This document shows, piece by piece, positions 22,167 through 32,862 of a stretch of 64,000 nt of DNA. The translations under genes were made by a program, and so were the position numbers. Under the pieces are notes generated by a model, which saw only the letters and a program-made list of their open reading frames with translations, was not told the origin of the DNA and searched no databases. Each line of letters starts with the position of its first letter. The first letter of the stretch is position 1. The stretch comes from Oceanicoccus sp. KOV_DT_Chl (GTDB taxonomy: Bacteria > Pseudomonadota > Gammaproteobacteria > Pseudomonadales > Dasaniaceae): contig NZ_FQLF01000002.1 of the NCBI RefSeq assembly GCF_900120175.1, forward strand, positions 558,001 to 622,000, given 5' to 3'.

Positions 22167-22982
22167 TCAAGACAGCAATCTTAAGATCAACTCCGCATTC
22201 GTATTAGCCTGGGCTTGAACGGCAATACCTGACTGCTGCTGAATATTACCTTTGATTAGCTCACTGGTCTCTTTAGCAAGATCCGCATCCTCAACGCGAC
22301 TCCGGGCAGCCTGGGTATTTATACGATTATTCTGTAAATTATCGATGGTGGATTCAAAACGGTTAGCTACTGCGCCAAAATCTACCCGCTGATCATTGAG
22401 TGCATCCAATGCCGGATCAATATTAGCCAACGCATCCTGTGCACCGGCCTGTGTTGAAATATCAATATCTACTACGGCCGCTAAATCTGCGCTTAAATCT
22501 TTAGTAGAAAGCTCAATGGTATCGTTAGCATTAGCGCCAACCTGAAAACTAATTTCCGCATCGGTTTTAAAAATATCAACGCCGTTAAATGAAGTCTGAT
22601 CCAGACGTCTGGAAATCTCATCCTGTAATTGCCCAACTTCCGATTGCAAGTTTGATCGATCACTGTCACTTAAAGAACCATTGGCAGCCTGAATAGACAG
22701 CTCACGAATCCGCTGTATATCTTCTGAAATAGAACCTATGCCCGACTCTGCAACCTGACTAAAAGAAATACCATCACTGGTGTTACGTATAGCCTGCCCC
22801 GCGCCATCTATTTGAGACGCGAAACGCTCGATAATCGCCAGACCTGCGGCATTATCGGCAGCACTATTCACCTTCTTGCCTGAACTAATACGCTCTAAAG
22901 CCGTTTCTTGCGTGCTCTGAGCGCGATTCAAACCCTGTAACAAGCCCGAGCTTAAACCATTGTTATTGATGCTTTGTACCAT
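22167..22982 (-). CDS. flagellin (lone, short type)
   Basis: Flagellin polymerises into the flagellar filament after type III export. ATG 22982, with AAGGAG seven bases upstream, gives 271 residues. The conserved D0/D1 ends are intact: the N-terminal part has RISSGKKVNSAADNAAGLAI and SIQAANGSLSDSDR, and the C-terminal part has RVEDADLAKETSELIKGNI and ends NAELILRLLS. The variable D2/D3 region is almost absent, giving a short flagellin. The frame continues upstream to 23027 but that lacks support. No other flagellar gene is in the window, so it is an isolated locus. Confidence 0.93.
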   Translation of the reverse strand: MVQSINNNGLSSGLLQGLNRAQSTQETALERISSGKKVNSAADNAAGLAIIERFASQIDGAGQAIRNTSDGISFSQVAESGIGSISEDIQRIRELSIQAANGSLSDSDRSNLQSEVGQLQDEISRRLDQTSFNGVDIFKTDAEISFQVGANANDTIELSTKDLSADLAAVVDIDISTQAGAQDALANIDPALDALNDQRVDFGAVANRFESTIDNLQNNRINTQAARSRVEDADLAKETSELIKGNIQQQSGIAVQAQANTNAELILRLLS

Positions 22983-23147
22983 AGGAATACTCCTTGCCTC
23001 AGCATTGCCGTTCGATATGCTGGGCACTTAATAGTCGATTTTAACACTACTTGCGTAGAGAAGAATGTGCGGCTTATACCAGTTTGGCACTAACACACGC
23101 AGGTTATAACCAACCAGATAGATCCACAAAGGGCGTCTTACATGAGC

Positions 23148-23651
23148 TTAGCAGGCTCTTTTACGCTCAACACAACGGGCAGTCTGGTAAAAAGTGTGCT
23201 GCAAAATTAACGCATCATGACTGGCACGATGACGCCTAAACCCCAATTCTTTAACCACTTTAGCCTTTGTATCGTGCCATATTTCCAGTTGGCTATCTGA
23301 TAATAGGCTACGCAAGGACTCCAATTTAAATCGCTGTGGTAATTCTGCCACATCAAATAACAAGGCAATCCAGCTACTGTCATTGCCCCACGCATCGCTA
23401 TACACCGTCTGCCCAGCTAAATAATGGTTAAGCATAGCGGCGACTTCCATCGGCGTCTTACCATAATGGTCAAGTGTCTGCCTGCTAATACCATGCAACC
23501 GCTCCGCTTGGGGATCCCAATACTCCCATTCTGACTCACGCCGAATAATAGCGCAGTGGCTTTTGCCGTCGGCTAACACGAACCCTGCTTCCACCGGATA
23601 ACTACCACGCCCCAAGCCTGAAGCCTCTACATCGAGAATTATGGGTTTCAT
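23148..23651 (-). CDS. DEDD-type 3'-5' exonuclease
   Basis: The protein has the RNase T/exonuclease fold start DVEASGLGRGSYPVEAG, where the Asp-x-Glu is the first metal-binding pair, later SDAWGNDSSWIALLFD with the second Asp region, and the C-terminal HRASHDALILQ, giving the His and Asp of a DEDDh active site. ATG 23651 (MKPIILDVEASG) is preferred; in-frame ATGs at 23663 and 23705 are possible but have poorer ribosome sites. The substrate, DNA or RNA, cannot be told. The product is about 167 residues. Confidence 0.82.
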   Translation of the reverse strand: MKPIILDVEASGLGRGSYPVEAGFVLADGKSHCAIIRRESEWEYWDPQAERLHGISRQTLDHYGKTPMEVAAMLNHYLAGQTVYSDAWGNDSSWIALLFDVAELPQRFKLESLRSLLSDSQLEIWHDTKAKVVKELGFRRHRASHDALILQHTFYQTARCVERKRAC

Positions 23652-23979
23652 ACTTTCGCTCATGCGATATCGCCCGATAAAAGCACCCTGATAGAAGGGA
23701 GTCATTATTAAATTATGAAAAAATTATAGCAGGCTGGTGATTTTTTGCGCAGAGATGAATGAATAGTAAGGAATAGAAAAAGTAGATCTTTCACTAGAGG
23801 ATCAGCATTTAATCGCTTGATATTATTCTGTCGGCCCAGTTTCGAGGCTTATATTAACTATCAAAATTGTCAGACATACTTAAGTTGTTAGTCATGGGCG
23901 GAAGGTAGCAACTAATTGAAGTTGCTCTGCTGTGGGACAGGAATTCAATAAAGAACTACCACTTGGGTATTGATTATAA
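23652..23979. other. intergenic stretch without a recognisable gene
   Basis: About 330 bases between the exonuclease start and the end of the LON-domain gene. It must hold the exonuclease promoter. The only structure I see is a 6-bp hairpin (AGCAAC 23907-23912 with GTTGCT 23921-23926) with no T tract. No open frame of note. Confidence 0.5.
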
Positions 23980-24572
23980 TTACTGGCTGTACTGCTCGAG
24001 CAAGGCCATTAACCGCTCCATCCGCAGTACGGGCTGCGTCATTTTCAATAACTCAAACTTAAAATTTTCTTCAATGGGTAGCAGCTGTGCCAGCAAATAT
24101 CCAAGAGTACCCATATCTTCTACTACCGGATCAAGTTTTAGTCGAGCAATATGCGGATGATCGAGTAATTGCAGCAGCAGCGTTTTCATTTCATCACTCT
24201 GTTCGGGCAAGGCCACATACGACTCGGGTTCAATCCATTCAACATCAGCCAAATGCAAATTATCTTTCTGTTGATAACTGGAAAGCACACGAAATTTTTA
24301 TTGCCTTCAATGGTAATACCTAACAAACCATTAGGTAACGAATCCCAATCAACAATAGTGGCATAGCAACCCACTTGTGCAAAACGAGGATCAACGGCTT
24401 GCTCCGGTTTGTGCACCTCACGCCCCTGACGCAACCACACCACACCAAAACCGCTATCATCTTTCAAGCAACGACTCACTAAATCCAAATAACGCGGCTC
24501 AAAAATCTGCAACGACATACGACCTTGCGGAAATAACACTGAGCCTAAAGGAAAAAGAGGAATCGTCGCCAT
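23980..24572 (-). CDS. LON substrate-binding-domain protein (one-base frameshift)
   Basis: The gene encodes a stand-alone N-terminal LON domain (PUA-like fold), a family common in Proteobacteria with no known enzymatic activity. It starts MATIPLFPLGSVLFPQGRMS, contains IFEPRYLDLVSRCLKDD and GCYATIVDWDSLPNG, then changes frame at AAAAATTT (24292-24299). One added A or T restores IEGNKKFRVLSSYQQKD and gives 197 residues ending MERLMALLEQYSQ, the expected size. Its ATG overlaps the YkgJ-family stop by one base, so the two are translationally coupled. Confidence 0.88.
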
Positions 24573-24829
24573 TAGTAATTTGCTGTCGCCAGCTCCAAAG
24601 CAGAAATTAATTGTAAAGCATGGGTGCGGTCATTACCGCAGACATCAGGAGCAGCTTTAAACTGCTCGCACAACGCCGGCCGCTCTTCAGTCCCAAACAA
24701 TTGGCACCGGTAATCATCATCCAGATTAATACAAACAACACCAGCAGGCTTTCCCTCCGGCATGCCCGGTAGCGGCAAAGTAATCGATGTAGCTATACAA
24801 CAAGCCCCACAGCCATTGCGGCAATCCAT
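24572..24829 (-). CDS. YkgJ-family cysteine-cluster protein
   Basis: An 85-residue protein starting MDCRNGCGACC, with cysteines at 3, 7, 10 and 11 and two more near the middle and end (RCQLF, ALCEQF, DVCGND). YkgJ proteins are thought to bind zinc or an iron-sulphur cluster; their function is unknown. It is only 6 bases after the HAE3-type transporter and overlaps the LON-domain gene, so the three probably form one transcript. Confidence 0.88.
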   Translation of the reverse strand: MDCRNGCGACCIATSITLPLPGMPEGKPAGVVCINLDDDYRCQLFGTEERPALCEQFKAAPDVCGNDRTHALQLISALELATANY

Positions 24830-24835
24830 AATAGC

Positions 24836-27469
24836 TCAACCTTTGTCGTTAGCTAAGGGCTGATTCGGGCCCAGCGGTTTAAAGGTGATTAACAGTTGTG
24901 GCAGTAATAACAACGAACCGATTAATGCTGCAAACATAGCGGTACCGGTCAACAATCCAAAATAAATACTTGGGTTAAAATTTGACAGTGCCAATATAGA
25001 AAACCCAATAATCACGGTGATAGAAGTATAAAACATCGCCTTCCCAATCGAGCGGTGACAGCGATACATGGTCGCCAAATAATTGTGATCAAGTGGGAAT
25101 TCGGTACGGAAACGATGCACATAGTGGATAGTATTATCCACCGCAATACCGACTGAAATAGCCGCTATGGTCACGGTCATAATATCTAACGGAATTCCGG
25201 CCAGCCCCATACCGCCTAACACCAATCCAGCTGCTAATAAATTTGGCGCAATCGCAATAAGCGCCATCGATAACGATCTAAACAACACCACGAACATCAA
25301 CACGATGGCAATAAACACCGCTCCAATCGTTAAAATTTGAGAGCGATACAAACTTTGTAACATGTTGTTATATAACACCAACATACCAGTTAAATGTACC
25401 TGCTCGGGCTGAAAACCCAACTCGTCTACCAAGTGACCCTGAACTTGCTTTAACAAATCAGCGCGACGCAAGGTGTGACTGGTTTCTTTTACTCTGACAG
25501 TAATTCGCGCCTGATCAATTTCTTCATTCAGATAAGGATCAATTAAAATATTATTAATATCGGCAGGAAGACTGCGCTGAATTAATGTTAATTGTATATC
25601 GTCGATCCCGGAGGTTAAACCGCGTAATACTTTATAAGATGTTGCCAGTGACATCACTTTGCCGGTTTCATCCAGACTATCGACATAGTCATGAACTTGC
25701 TCAATCCGGCTCAATCCGGAACGATTAAACCAGTAGCTTGGTTCTTCGCTATCGGCATCATCGGAGGAGAAATCGTCGCTAAAGTCTTCTGCAAACTCAT
25801 CAGTAAAAAACTCATCATCTGCGCTCTTGGTCGCAGTGTCTGCAGAAAAATCGTCACTAATATCTTCAGAAAATATTGCGTCAAACTCTTCCGCGTTTGC
25901 TTGCGCCTGCTCCGTGTTGGCCACCTCTGGCACAGCGGCGACAAAATCATCCGGCACTGCATCCAGAATAATTTCTAAAGGGATGGTGCCACCCAACTGC
26001 GCATCTATTATTTCCATGCCCTGATAAATTTCCGTACTTTCGTGGAAGTAATCGATAAACCGGTTTTCCACTTCCAACCGGGTAACACCCACAATACTAA
26101 TAACGGTTAATAAACCCGCGGTCCATAGAATCAAGCTACCATGCCGCTCAGTTAAAGCCGCAAACTGTAACGTCGCCGGAGTTTCGTCACTGACCTTTAC
26201 TAAGCCTTTGGGCTTTTTCAATAGCATCAATGTACAAGGTAAAATAATAAACGAAATGACCAGCGCAGCCGTCACCCCAACGGTCATCATCCAGCCAAAA
26301 TCAATGACCGGTCGGATGCCACTAATGACCAACGAAGCGAAGGCAACCATTGTCGTTAATGCAGTATATATACAGGGTTTTATCATGAAAAATGCAGTTT
26401 GAGTAACCAATTCACGCTGACTCAATTCGGGAAAACCAGCCACCATTTCACGGTAGCGCACTACCAGATGAATCGTGATAGACAAAGTAATAATTAATAA
26501 CAGCGCCACAAAATTGGACGATATCACGGTCATCCGCCAATCCAGCCAGGTAATCAAGCCCAACATAAAGGCAGCGGATAACAAACAGGTTACCAACGGC
26601 AATAAAACCCAAGTGGGGCGACGGAATATAATGGATAAGGTAATAATAATAAAAACAATAATACCGGTACCAAAAACCACCAGATCACTTTTTACAAAAC
26701 TAATCATATCGGCGGCAATCATAGGTACCCCGCCAAGAAAAACCTGCGCATCTTCACGGTAGGGAATTAATATTCCCCTAACGGCATCAACCAACTGACT
26801 TTGTTTCTGGTTAACACTGGCTGCGTACTCTCTAAACTGCTGCTCAACTTCAACTAGTTGTGCTTGCTCGACGTTTGACAATAATTTCTGCGCTTCGCGT
26901 TCGCGCAATGACTCCCGACGCACTAACAGCGCTTGATACTTTTCGTCGCGCTGTAAATTGACTTGTAGTGCGGTTGTTTGACCATCAGCACTGGTCAATA
27001 AGTTTTCGTAAATCGGGCTATGGGTCAACTCTGCTAGCACTAATTCTTTATCTATACCGGGAGTGCGCAAGCTACGAAGCCCATCGCCACCTGCAACCTC
27101 GTCCAGCGTCACTTTAGGACTTTCCAGCAATGGTACATCCAATATAGTCACCACTGAAGAAACACCCGGTAGTGCAGCTAACTCTTGGCGCAATTTGTCC
27201 AAAGTAGCCAATGAGTCGTCAGCCAATAAATCTTGTTGCGGGCGATAAGTGACGAGTAAAAAGTCTTCGGAGGCGTAGCGCTTACTAATTTCGCGATAAT
27301 ATTTCAGCGCCTGATCACCTTCCAGTACCAAGGAATCAGCTGATGCATCAAGTTTAAAACTGGGAATATGGGTCGAAAGCCAACCAATAATCAGCAGCGA
27401 AATTAATAAAGTGATCAATGGACGACGCAAAATAATGGCTTCATAAGCCGCGAAAAAACGATTTTTCAA
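24836..27469 (-). CDS. HAE3/MMPL-type RND transporter with an acidic insert
   Basis: An 877-residue inner-membrane exporter of the RND superfamily, hydrophobe/amphiphile efflux-3 group, which lacks an adaptor gene nearby. One helix at the N-terminus, a periplasmic domain (about 40-235), six helices (about 240-420), a second periplasmic domain, and six C-terminal helices including DNTIHYVHRFR. Between about residues 505 and 575 is a very acidic, repetitive stretch (EDISDDFSAD, EDFSDDFSSDD) not usual for the family. The start is TTG 27469 with AAGGA eight bases upstream. Substrates of this group include hopanoids and other lipids; here it is unknown. Confidence 0.88.
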   Translation of the reverse strand: MKNRFFAAYEAIILRRPLITLLISLLIIGWLSTHIPSFKLDASADSLVLEGDQALKYYREISKRYASEDFLLVTYRPQQDLLADDSLATLDKLRQELAALPGVSSVVTILDVPLLESPKVTLDEVAGGDGLRSLRTPGIDKELVLAELTHSPIYENLLTSADGQTTALQVNLQRDEKYQALLVRRESLREREAQKLLSNVEQAQLVEVEQQFREYAASVNQKQSQLVDAVRGILIPYREDAQVFLGGVPMIAADMISFVKSDLVVFGTGIIVFIIITLSIIFRRPTWVLLPLVTCLLSAAFMLGLITWLDWRMTVISSNFVALLLIITLSITIHLVVRYREMVAGFPELSQRELVTQTAFFMIKPCIYTALTTMVAFASLVISGIRPVIDFGWMMTVGVTAALVISFIILPCTLMLLKKPKGLVKVSDETPATLQFAALTERHGSLILWTAGLLTVISIVGVTRLEVENRFIDYFHESTEIYQGMEIIDAQLGGTIPLEIILDAVPDDFVAAVPEVANTEQAQANAEEFDAIFSEDISDDFSADTATKSADDEFFTDEFAEDFSDDFSSDDADSEEPSYWFNRSGLSRIEQVHDYVDSLDETGKVMSLATSYKVLRGLTSGIDDIQLTLIQRSLPADINNILIDPYLNEEIDQARITVRVKETSHTLRRADLLKQVQGHLVDELGFQPEQVHLTGMLVLYNNMLQSLYRSQILTIGAVFIAIVLMFVVLFRSLSMALIAIAPNLLAAGLVLGGMGLAGIPLDIMTVTIAAISVGIAVDNTIHYVHRFRTEFPLDHNYLATMYRCHRSIGKAMFYTSITVIIGFSILALSNFNPSIYFGLLTGTAMFAALIGSLLLLPQLLITFKPLGPNQPLANDKG

Positions 27470-27543
27470 ACTAACTGTCCTTATTCTATTTAGCGAACAT
27501 AAATTTAAGCTTAAAACTTACCAGACTTATTCCGTTACGATAC

Positions 27544-28902
<1,359 letters not shown>

Positions 28903-29018
28903 CAATGATCCTTGGTGTTTTTATCGGCGCAAATAGTAACATTGGCCAATAGGGAAGCCTATACAGAAGTTGCTAACGCCGGGCTCTGGATCGACAAATA
29001 GTAGATTGAGGCTATGAC

Positions 29019-29294
29019 TTAATCGTTGGGCATAAATTCCAGACCGATACCATCCTTATCAATGCGGACAATACGCATTTCCAGAATAGGCGCTTCACCG
29101 CCACCAATTCCCTGCACCTGAACTTTGACTACCTCACCTATCTCCGGTAATTCCTGCCCCTCGGCTAGAATGTAAACTCCTCCGTCGGATATATCACCGG
29201 TACGCAGACTGAGATCGCCAATCTCTGGATGCGTCACCTTAATATCAGCCCGTAGCTTTGTTCTGACATGACGGCGATTATTGCTATCAGACAC
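29019..29294 (-). CDS. PilZ-domain protein
   Basis: PilZ domains bind cyclic di-GMP. The 91-residue protein has the RRHVRTKL segment (an RxxxR-type arm) followed by the GDISDGGVYI segment, corresponding to the D/NxSxxG motif, and the C-terminal RIDKDGIGLEFM. GTG 29294 is preferred because AGGAAG lies seven bases upstream; the frame opens earlier at 29357, but the extra residues look unrelated. A single-domain receptor that may act on motility, polysaccharide or a partner protein; its target is unknown. Confidence 0.87.
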   Translation of the reverse strand: MSDSNNRRHVRTKLRADIKVTHPEIGDLSLRTGDISDGGVYILAEGQELPEIGEVVKVQVQGIGGGEAPILEMRIVRIDKDGIGLEFMPND

Positions 29295-29523
29295 CTTTAT
29301 GCTTCCTATTTTCGAAAAATACCGTCCAAGATTAGCACAGCATTTACAAAATCGCATAAATTCAGCTACTTAGCTCCGCCGTCAGATAAACAAAACCGGC
29401 AAAATATTGGTATTCATCACTGGTCGGTTTATAATCGCGCCTTCAAAATTTTTACTGCTAGCCACTACTCTCGCTAGCTATCATTAATGACTTAAATTTT
29501 TAACTCCAACCTGGACATTAACC

Positions 29524-30051
29524 ATGAGCTTTAACAATATTCCCGCCGGTAAAGACCTGCCTAACGATATGTATGTCGTCATCGAAATCCCTGCAAACCA
29601 CGACCCTATCAAGTATGAAATCGATAAGGATATGGACTGCTTACTGGTTGACCGCTTTATGGCGACACCAATGTTTTACCCAGCGAACTATGGCTACATC
29701 CCTAACACGCTATCTGAAGATGGCGACCCACTCGATGTATTGGTAGTGACTCCTTACCCGGTAGCGCCAGGCTCAGTCATTCGCGCGCGTCCTATTGGAA
29801 TTTTGAACATGAGTGACGAGGCCGGTCAGGATGCAAAATTATTAGCCGTACCTCATGACAAACTCACCAAGCTTTACACCGAAGTAAAAGAACCTGCTGA
29901 CTTGCCACAATTATTGATCAAGCAAATTGAACACTTCTTTGAAAACTATAAAGATCTGGAAGAAGGCAAATGGGTTAAGGTTGACGGCTGGGCTGGCAGT
30001 GATGCTGCAAAAGCTGAAATCATAAAGGCTGAAGCAGCCTATAAAGGCTAA
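29524..30051 (+). CDS. ppa: inorganic pyrophosphatase
   Basis: Family I soluble pyrophosphatase that hydrolyses PPi and drives biosynthetic reactions. The 175-residue protein has the signature [11 protein letters not shown] (metal-binding aspartates), the [15 protein letters not shown] segment and the [10 protein letters not shown] stretch near the C-terminus. Single gene with its own promoter region and a strong 3' hairpin. Confidence 0.97.
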   Translation: MSFNNIPAGKDLPNDMYVVIEIPANHDPIKYEIDKDMDCLLVDRFMATPMFYPANYGYIPNTLSEDGDPLDVLVVTPYPVAPGSVIRARPIGILNMSDEAGQDAKLLAVPHDKLTKLYTEVKEPADLPQLLIKQIEHFFENYKDLEEGKWVKVDGWAGSDAAKAEIIKAEAAYKG

Positions 30052-30064
30052 TTTTCAGCTTACC

Positions 30065-30101
30065 GCATAAAATAACCGGGCTAAGCCCGGTTATTTTATG
30101 C
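30065..30101. terminator. perfect 17-bp bidirectional terminator
   Basis: A perfect inverted repeat with arms 30065-30081 and 30085-30101 and a three-base TAA loop; GC-rich core CCGGGC/GCCCGG flanked by A- and T-rich arms. It lies between ppa (+) and the convergent unknown gene (-) and fits a terminator in both directions. Confidence 0.9.
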
Positions 30102-30116
30102 ACAAAAGATAGTGAT

Positions 30117-30611
30117 CTAACCTGCCTTTCTAGTTTTCTTTACTTTTGGCATTGAGGTAACCAGCTTTTTATACAGCTTGGACTTTTTACTGATAAGTTT
30201 ATGCTTAGCATAGGCTTCAACTGCATTTTTCCAAGCCAGCTCTTTACCATGTGCATTCAATGAAAAGCTGGTACACACAATTTTATTTTCAAGTTCCGAG
30301 GCGATACCTATTTGAAAAATAGGTGTCACGGTTCCACTTTTTTCGGTCTTCAACAAATAACTAATGCCTTTAACCGTACCATCAGAATTGAAACAACGAT
30401 CACCTTTAAGTTGTTGTTTAACCTTCTGCTGGTCTGCAAGTAGCTGCTGGTCACGATGCCGAGCTTCTTGCTCAACTTCTTTACGTAACTTGGGGCCCAA
30501 CCGCTTGCCGCCGTTTTTCAGGGAAAAATACTCCTGATAAAGTTTACCACCGACAGTGCGACGAACCCTGTAGCCATAAAAGGCTTCGTTATCCAGTAAT
30601 TTAACGCTCAC
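30117..30611 (-). CDS. unknown basic protein with an AP2/integrase-arm-like start
   Basis: A 164-residue, strongly basic protein that I do not recognise as a named family. The N-terminal part (GYRVRRTVGGKLYQEYFSL) resembles the small three-stranded AP2-like or integrase arm-binding domain, followed by a charged helix (LRKEVEQEARHRDQQLLADQQKV). The tail is Lys/Arg-rich (PKVKKTRKAG). No tyrosine-recombinase catalytic domain follows. The start is GTG 30611 with GGAGAGG upstream. DNA binding is inference only. It has no close neighbours in an operon. Confidence 0.7.
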   Translation of the reverse strand: MSVKLLDNEAFYGYRVRRTVGGKLYQEYFSLKNGGKRLGPKLRKEVEQEARHRDQQLLADQQKVKQQLKGDRCFNSDGTVKGISYLLKTEKSGTVTPIFQIGIASELENKIVCTSFSLNAHGKELAWKNAVEAYAKHKLISKKSKLYKKLVTSMPKVKKTRKAG

Positions 30612-30849
30612 TTTTACTACCTCTCCGATGTTGTATAAGTCAATAAATCATAGCACGTAACAGCACTATATTTTCAATCTTACTTTTTAGCAATTGCGCA
30701 ACGACAATCAAGGCTAATGGTTAAATCTGTAGTTCCAAATAGGAAGCACTATGTCATAAATAGTAGATGTCTTTTTGCTAAAGGGTTAGACGTACAACAC
30801 ACATTCCATTATTACCCCATACTGACAGCGTTATGGCATAAGAAATTAA
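30612..30849. other. intergenic stretch upstream of the basic protein
   Basis: About 240 AT-rich bases between the 3' end of cysE and the start of the unknown basic protein. No open frame, tRNA or strong hairpin was seen. Promoters for the basic-protein gene should lie here. Confidence 0.4.
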
Positions 30850-31638
30850 TTATTTAAGCTGCTGATTCATATTAAATGCTGGCTCTTGTTCCGCAGGTAC
30901 ACCGATTTCCTTAGCCGGTACTCCCGCCACCGTGGTATGTGCTCTTACATCTGCCAACACGACACTGCCAGCGGCTATCTTGGCGCCATTTCCTACCTTG
31001 ATATTACCGAGCAATTTAGCACCAGTGCTAATCAGCACGCCTTCGCCTACCTGCGGATGACGACTAGACTTACCGCAGCCCGACCCACCCAAAGTCACCG
31101 CATGTAATAGTGACACATTATTTCCAACCGTTGCCGTTTCTCCGATCACTATACCGGTAGCATGATCCATCATAATACCGTCACCCAGGACCGCAGCAGG
31201 GTGGATATCCACATCAAAAACAGCAGAAATTCTATTTTGCAAAAACAAAGCAAAATCTTTCCTTCCCTGTAGCCACAAATAATGGGCCAATCGATATGCC
31301 TGTAAGGCATGGTAACCCTTAAAGAACAAAAATGGTCGAGAATACAAATCACACGCTGGATCACGTTCGAAACACGCTTGAATATCCAGGCAGGCTGAAA
31401 CGATCAGCGCTGGCTGCTGTATCAACGCCTGATCAAATTCCTGACGAATAATAGCCGATGATAAAACCGGGCTATCCAGTTTATTGGCAATAAACGCTGC
31501 CAAAGCGCTGGCAAAGTTTTGATGACTTAAAATCCCCATATAAAAAAAACTAGCCAACATCGGCTCACTACGGCTTTGTTGCTCAGCCTCGCTAACAATA
31601 TGCTGCCATAAATTTCGTTCCAAATTATTGCTATCCAC
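30850..31638 (-). CDS. cysE: serine O-acetyltransferase
   Basis: CysE makes O-acetylserine, the precursor of cysteine. The protein has the N-terminal helical domain (EPMLASFFYMGILSHQNFASAL) and a left-handed beta-helix of hexapeptide repeats from about 145 on, with DIHPAAVLGDGIMMDHATGI and the catalytic His/Asp region. The C-terminal tail ends NMNQQLK. GTG 31638, with GGAG six bases upstream, is preferred to GTG 31650, which has its ribosome site too close. It ends a minus-strand pair with the M15 peptidase. Confidence 0.94.
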   Translation of the reverse strand: MDSNNLERNLWQHIVSEAEQQSRSEPMLASFFYMGILSHQNFASALAAFIANKLDSPVLSSAIIRQEFDQALIQQPALIVSACLDIQACFERDPACDLYSRPFLFFKGYHALQAYRLAHYLWLQGRKDFALFLQNRISAVFDVDIHPAAVLGDGIMMDHATGIVIGETATVGNNVSLLHAVTLGGSGCGKSSRHPQVGEGVLISTGAKLLGNIKVGNGAKIAAGSVVLADVRAHTTVAGVPAKEIGVPAEQEPAFNMNQQLK

Positions 31639-31664
31639 TAAATACTCCACCCCTTATCCAATAC

Positions 31665-32368
31665 CTAAACCTGTTTGTCTGTATCAGGATATAACGCCGG
31701 CGACACCCACACATAGCGCTGGATAATTTCCTCAATATGTTCCAACACCACAGATTTCAAAGCCATGCTCTGTTCTGACAACTGCTCTATTAGCACATCC
31801 ACATTCCAGCCATGCTGGTATTCTATTGCCACCGGCGCGAAGCTTAAATGCCAACGCTCGGGTGCAATGCCGCCAAGATCCGTTTGATAAGGCCGAAAAA
31901 AGCCATCCGCATTACCCTTCTGGATCTGTTGATCCAACCATTCATGCATCGCTACAAAAGGGCCACCACCGGTCACCTCACTTGCAGTTAACTGCAACGT
32001 ATAATCTGCTGTCACCGCAGCCGCATCATACACATCCACATCCGTTCCCCAATGATGTCTGGACGCTCCCGGCAAAGCCGACCAGCGTAAAATCGCTTGC
32101 ACCTGCTGCCAAGGATCCAACTGCGACATATCAAGTACTTGTCCAGCCTCATCCAAAACCGGCCGCTGCCCTCCGCCTTACCATTCCAAATCAACAACTG
32201 ACGTTCGAAACTGCGATAAGCACTAGCCACCTGCAACTCAAAACCGGCTGAAGCCGCCCTCTGCTGCAATGAGGCAAACGCCGCTAGCGCCTGCCGATGT
32301 ATAGGAAACTTAGTTGTGTGATGATCAATGTAACAATCATCCAACCCATATAAATAAAGCTTGTCCAT
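31665..32368 (-). CDS. M15-family D-Ala-D-Ala carboxypeptidase-like protein (one-base frameshift)
   Basis: VanY-like zinc peptidases trim peptidoglycan stems. The first part begins MDKLYLYGLDDCYIDHH and has QVASAYRSFERQLLIWNGK; the second, in the next frame, has SRHHWGTDVDVYD (zinc His and Asp) and ERWHLSFAP (zinc His). They meet at GAGGGCAG (32168-32173 on this strand); one added G restores KAEGQRPVLDEAGQ and a 234-residue protein. No signal peptide is obvious, so it may act in the cytoplasm or need another route. ATG 32368 is used; the earlier TTG 32389 is weaker. Confidence 0.85.
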
Positions 32369-32471
32369 TCGATCTGTTCTCGATAGCAAATAGGTGATTG
32401 ATCTAAGAATGAATATATATTATAAATTAAAGCTATAACCAAAAAATAATAACGAACTCTAGAGTCCTGCT

Positions 32472-32744
32472 ATGGCAAGCGATCTACTTGAACTAAAAAA
32501 TTTAGGTAATACTTCTATTAACTGGCTGCGTTCCATTGGCGTCAACACTCAGGCCGAACTTCAGGAAAAAGGCGCCGTTGAAGCCTATCATGAGATTAAG
32601 CAGCGCGGTATTCGAGTATCGAAAGTGCTGCTCTACGCTCTCCACGGCGCTATGACAGACACACACTGGAATGATATCGACGACGCCACCAAACAACATT
32701 TACTGCAGTTAGCAGAAGAATTATGTGACACCAACCCAGCCTAG
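32472..32744 (+). CDS. TfoX/Sxy C-terminal-domain protein
   Basis: A 90-residue protein made only of the C-terminal domain of the competence regulator TfoX (Sxy): LKNLGNTSINWLRSIGVNTQAELQ is the typical helix-hairpin-helix-like start, followed by VSKVLLYALHGAM. The N-terminal domain that activates CRP-S promoters is missing, so a competence role cannot be assumed. It is followed by the Rieske gene on the same strand. Confidence 0.85.
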   Translation: MASDLLELKNLGNTSINWLRSIGVNTQAELQEKGAVEAYHEIKQRGIRVSKVLLYALHGAMTDTHWNDIDDATKQHLLQLAEELCDTNPA

Positions 32745-32862
32745 TAAAATACCAATAAAGCGACAACATGTTTTTGCTATCGCTAATTATTGACCCCGTA
32801 TTTAGTTGCTTTATCATTACGCTTCATTTTATCCACTAACACTTTTACTTAGTCTAATTATT

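Noticed and set aside
23060-23110. Sigma-54-like GG/GC site near the flagellin gene
   Set aside because: The spacing between GG and GC is 11, not 10, and it points away from flagellin toward no gene.
27505-27525. Palindrome TTTAAGCTTAAA between mpl and the HAE3-type gene
   Set aside because: Short, AT-rich and without a T tract; likely chance.
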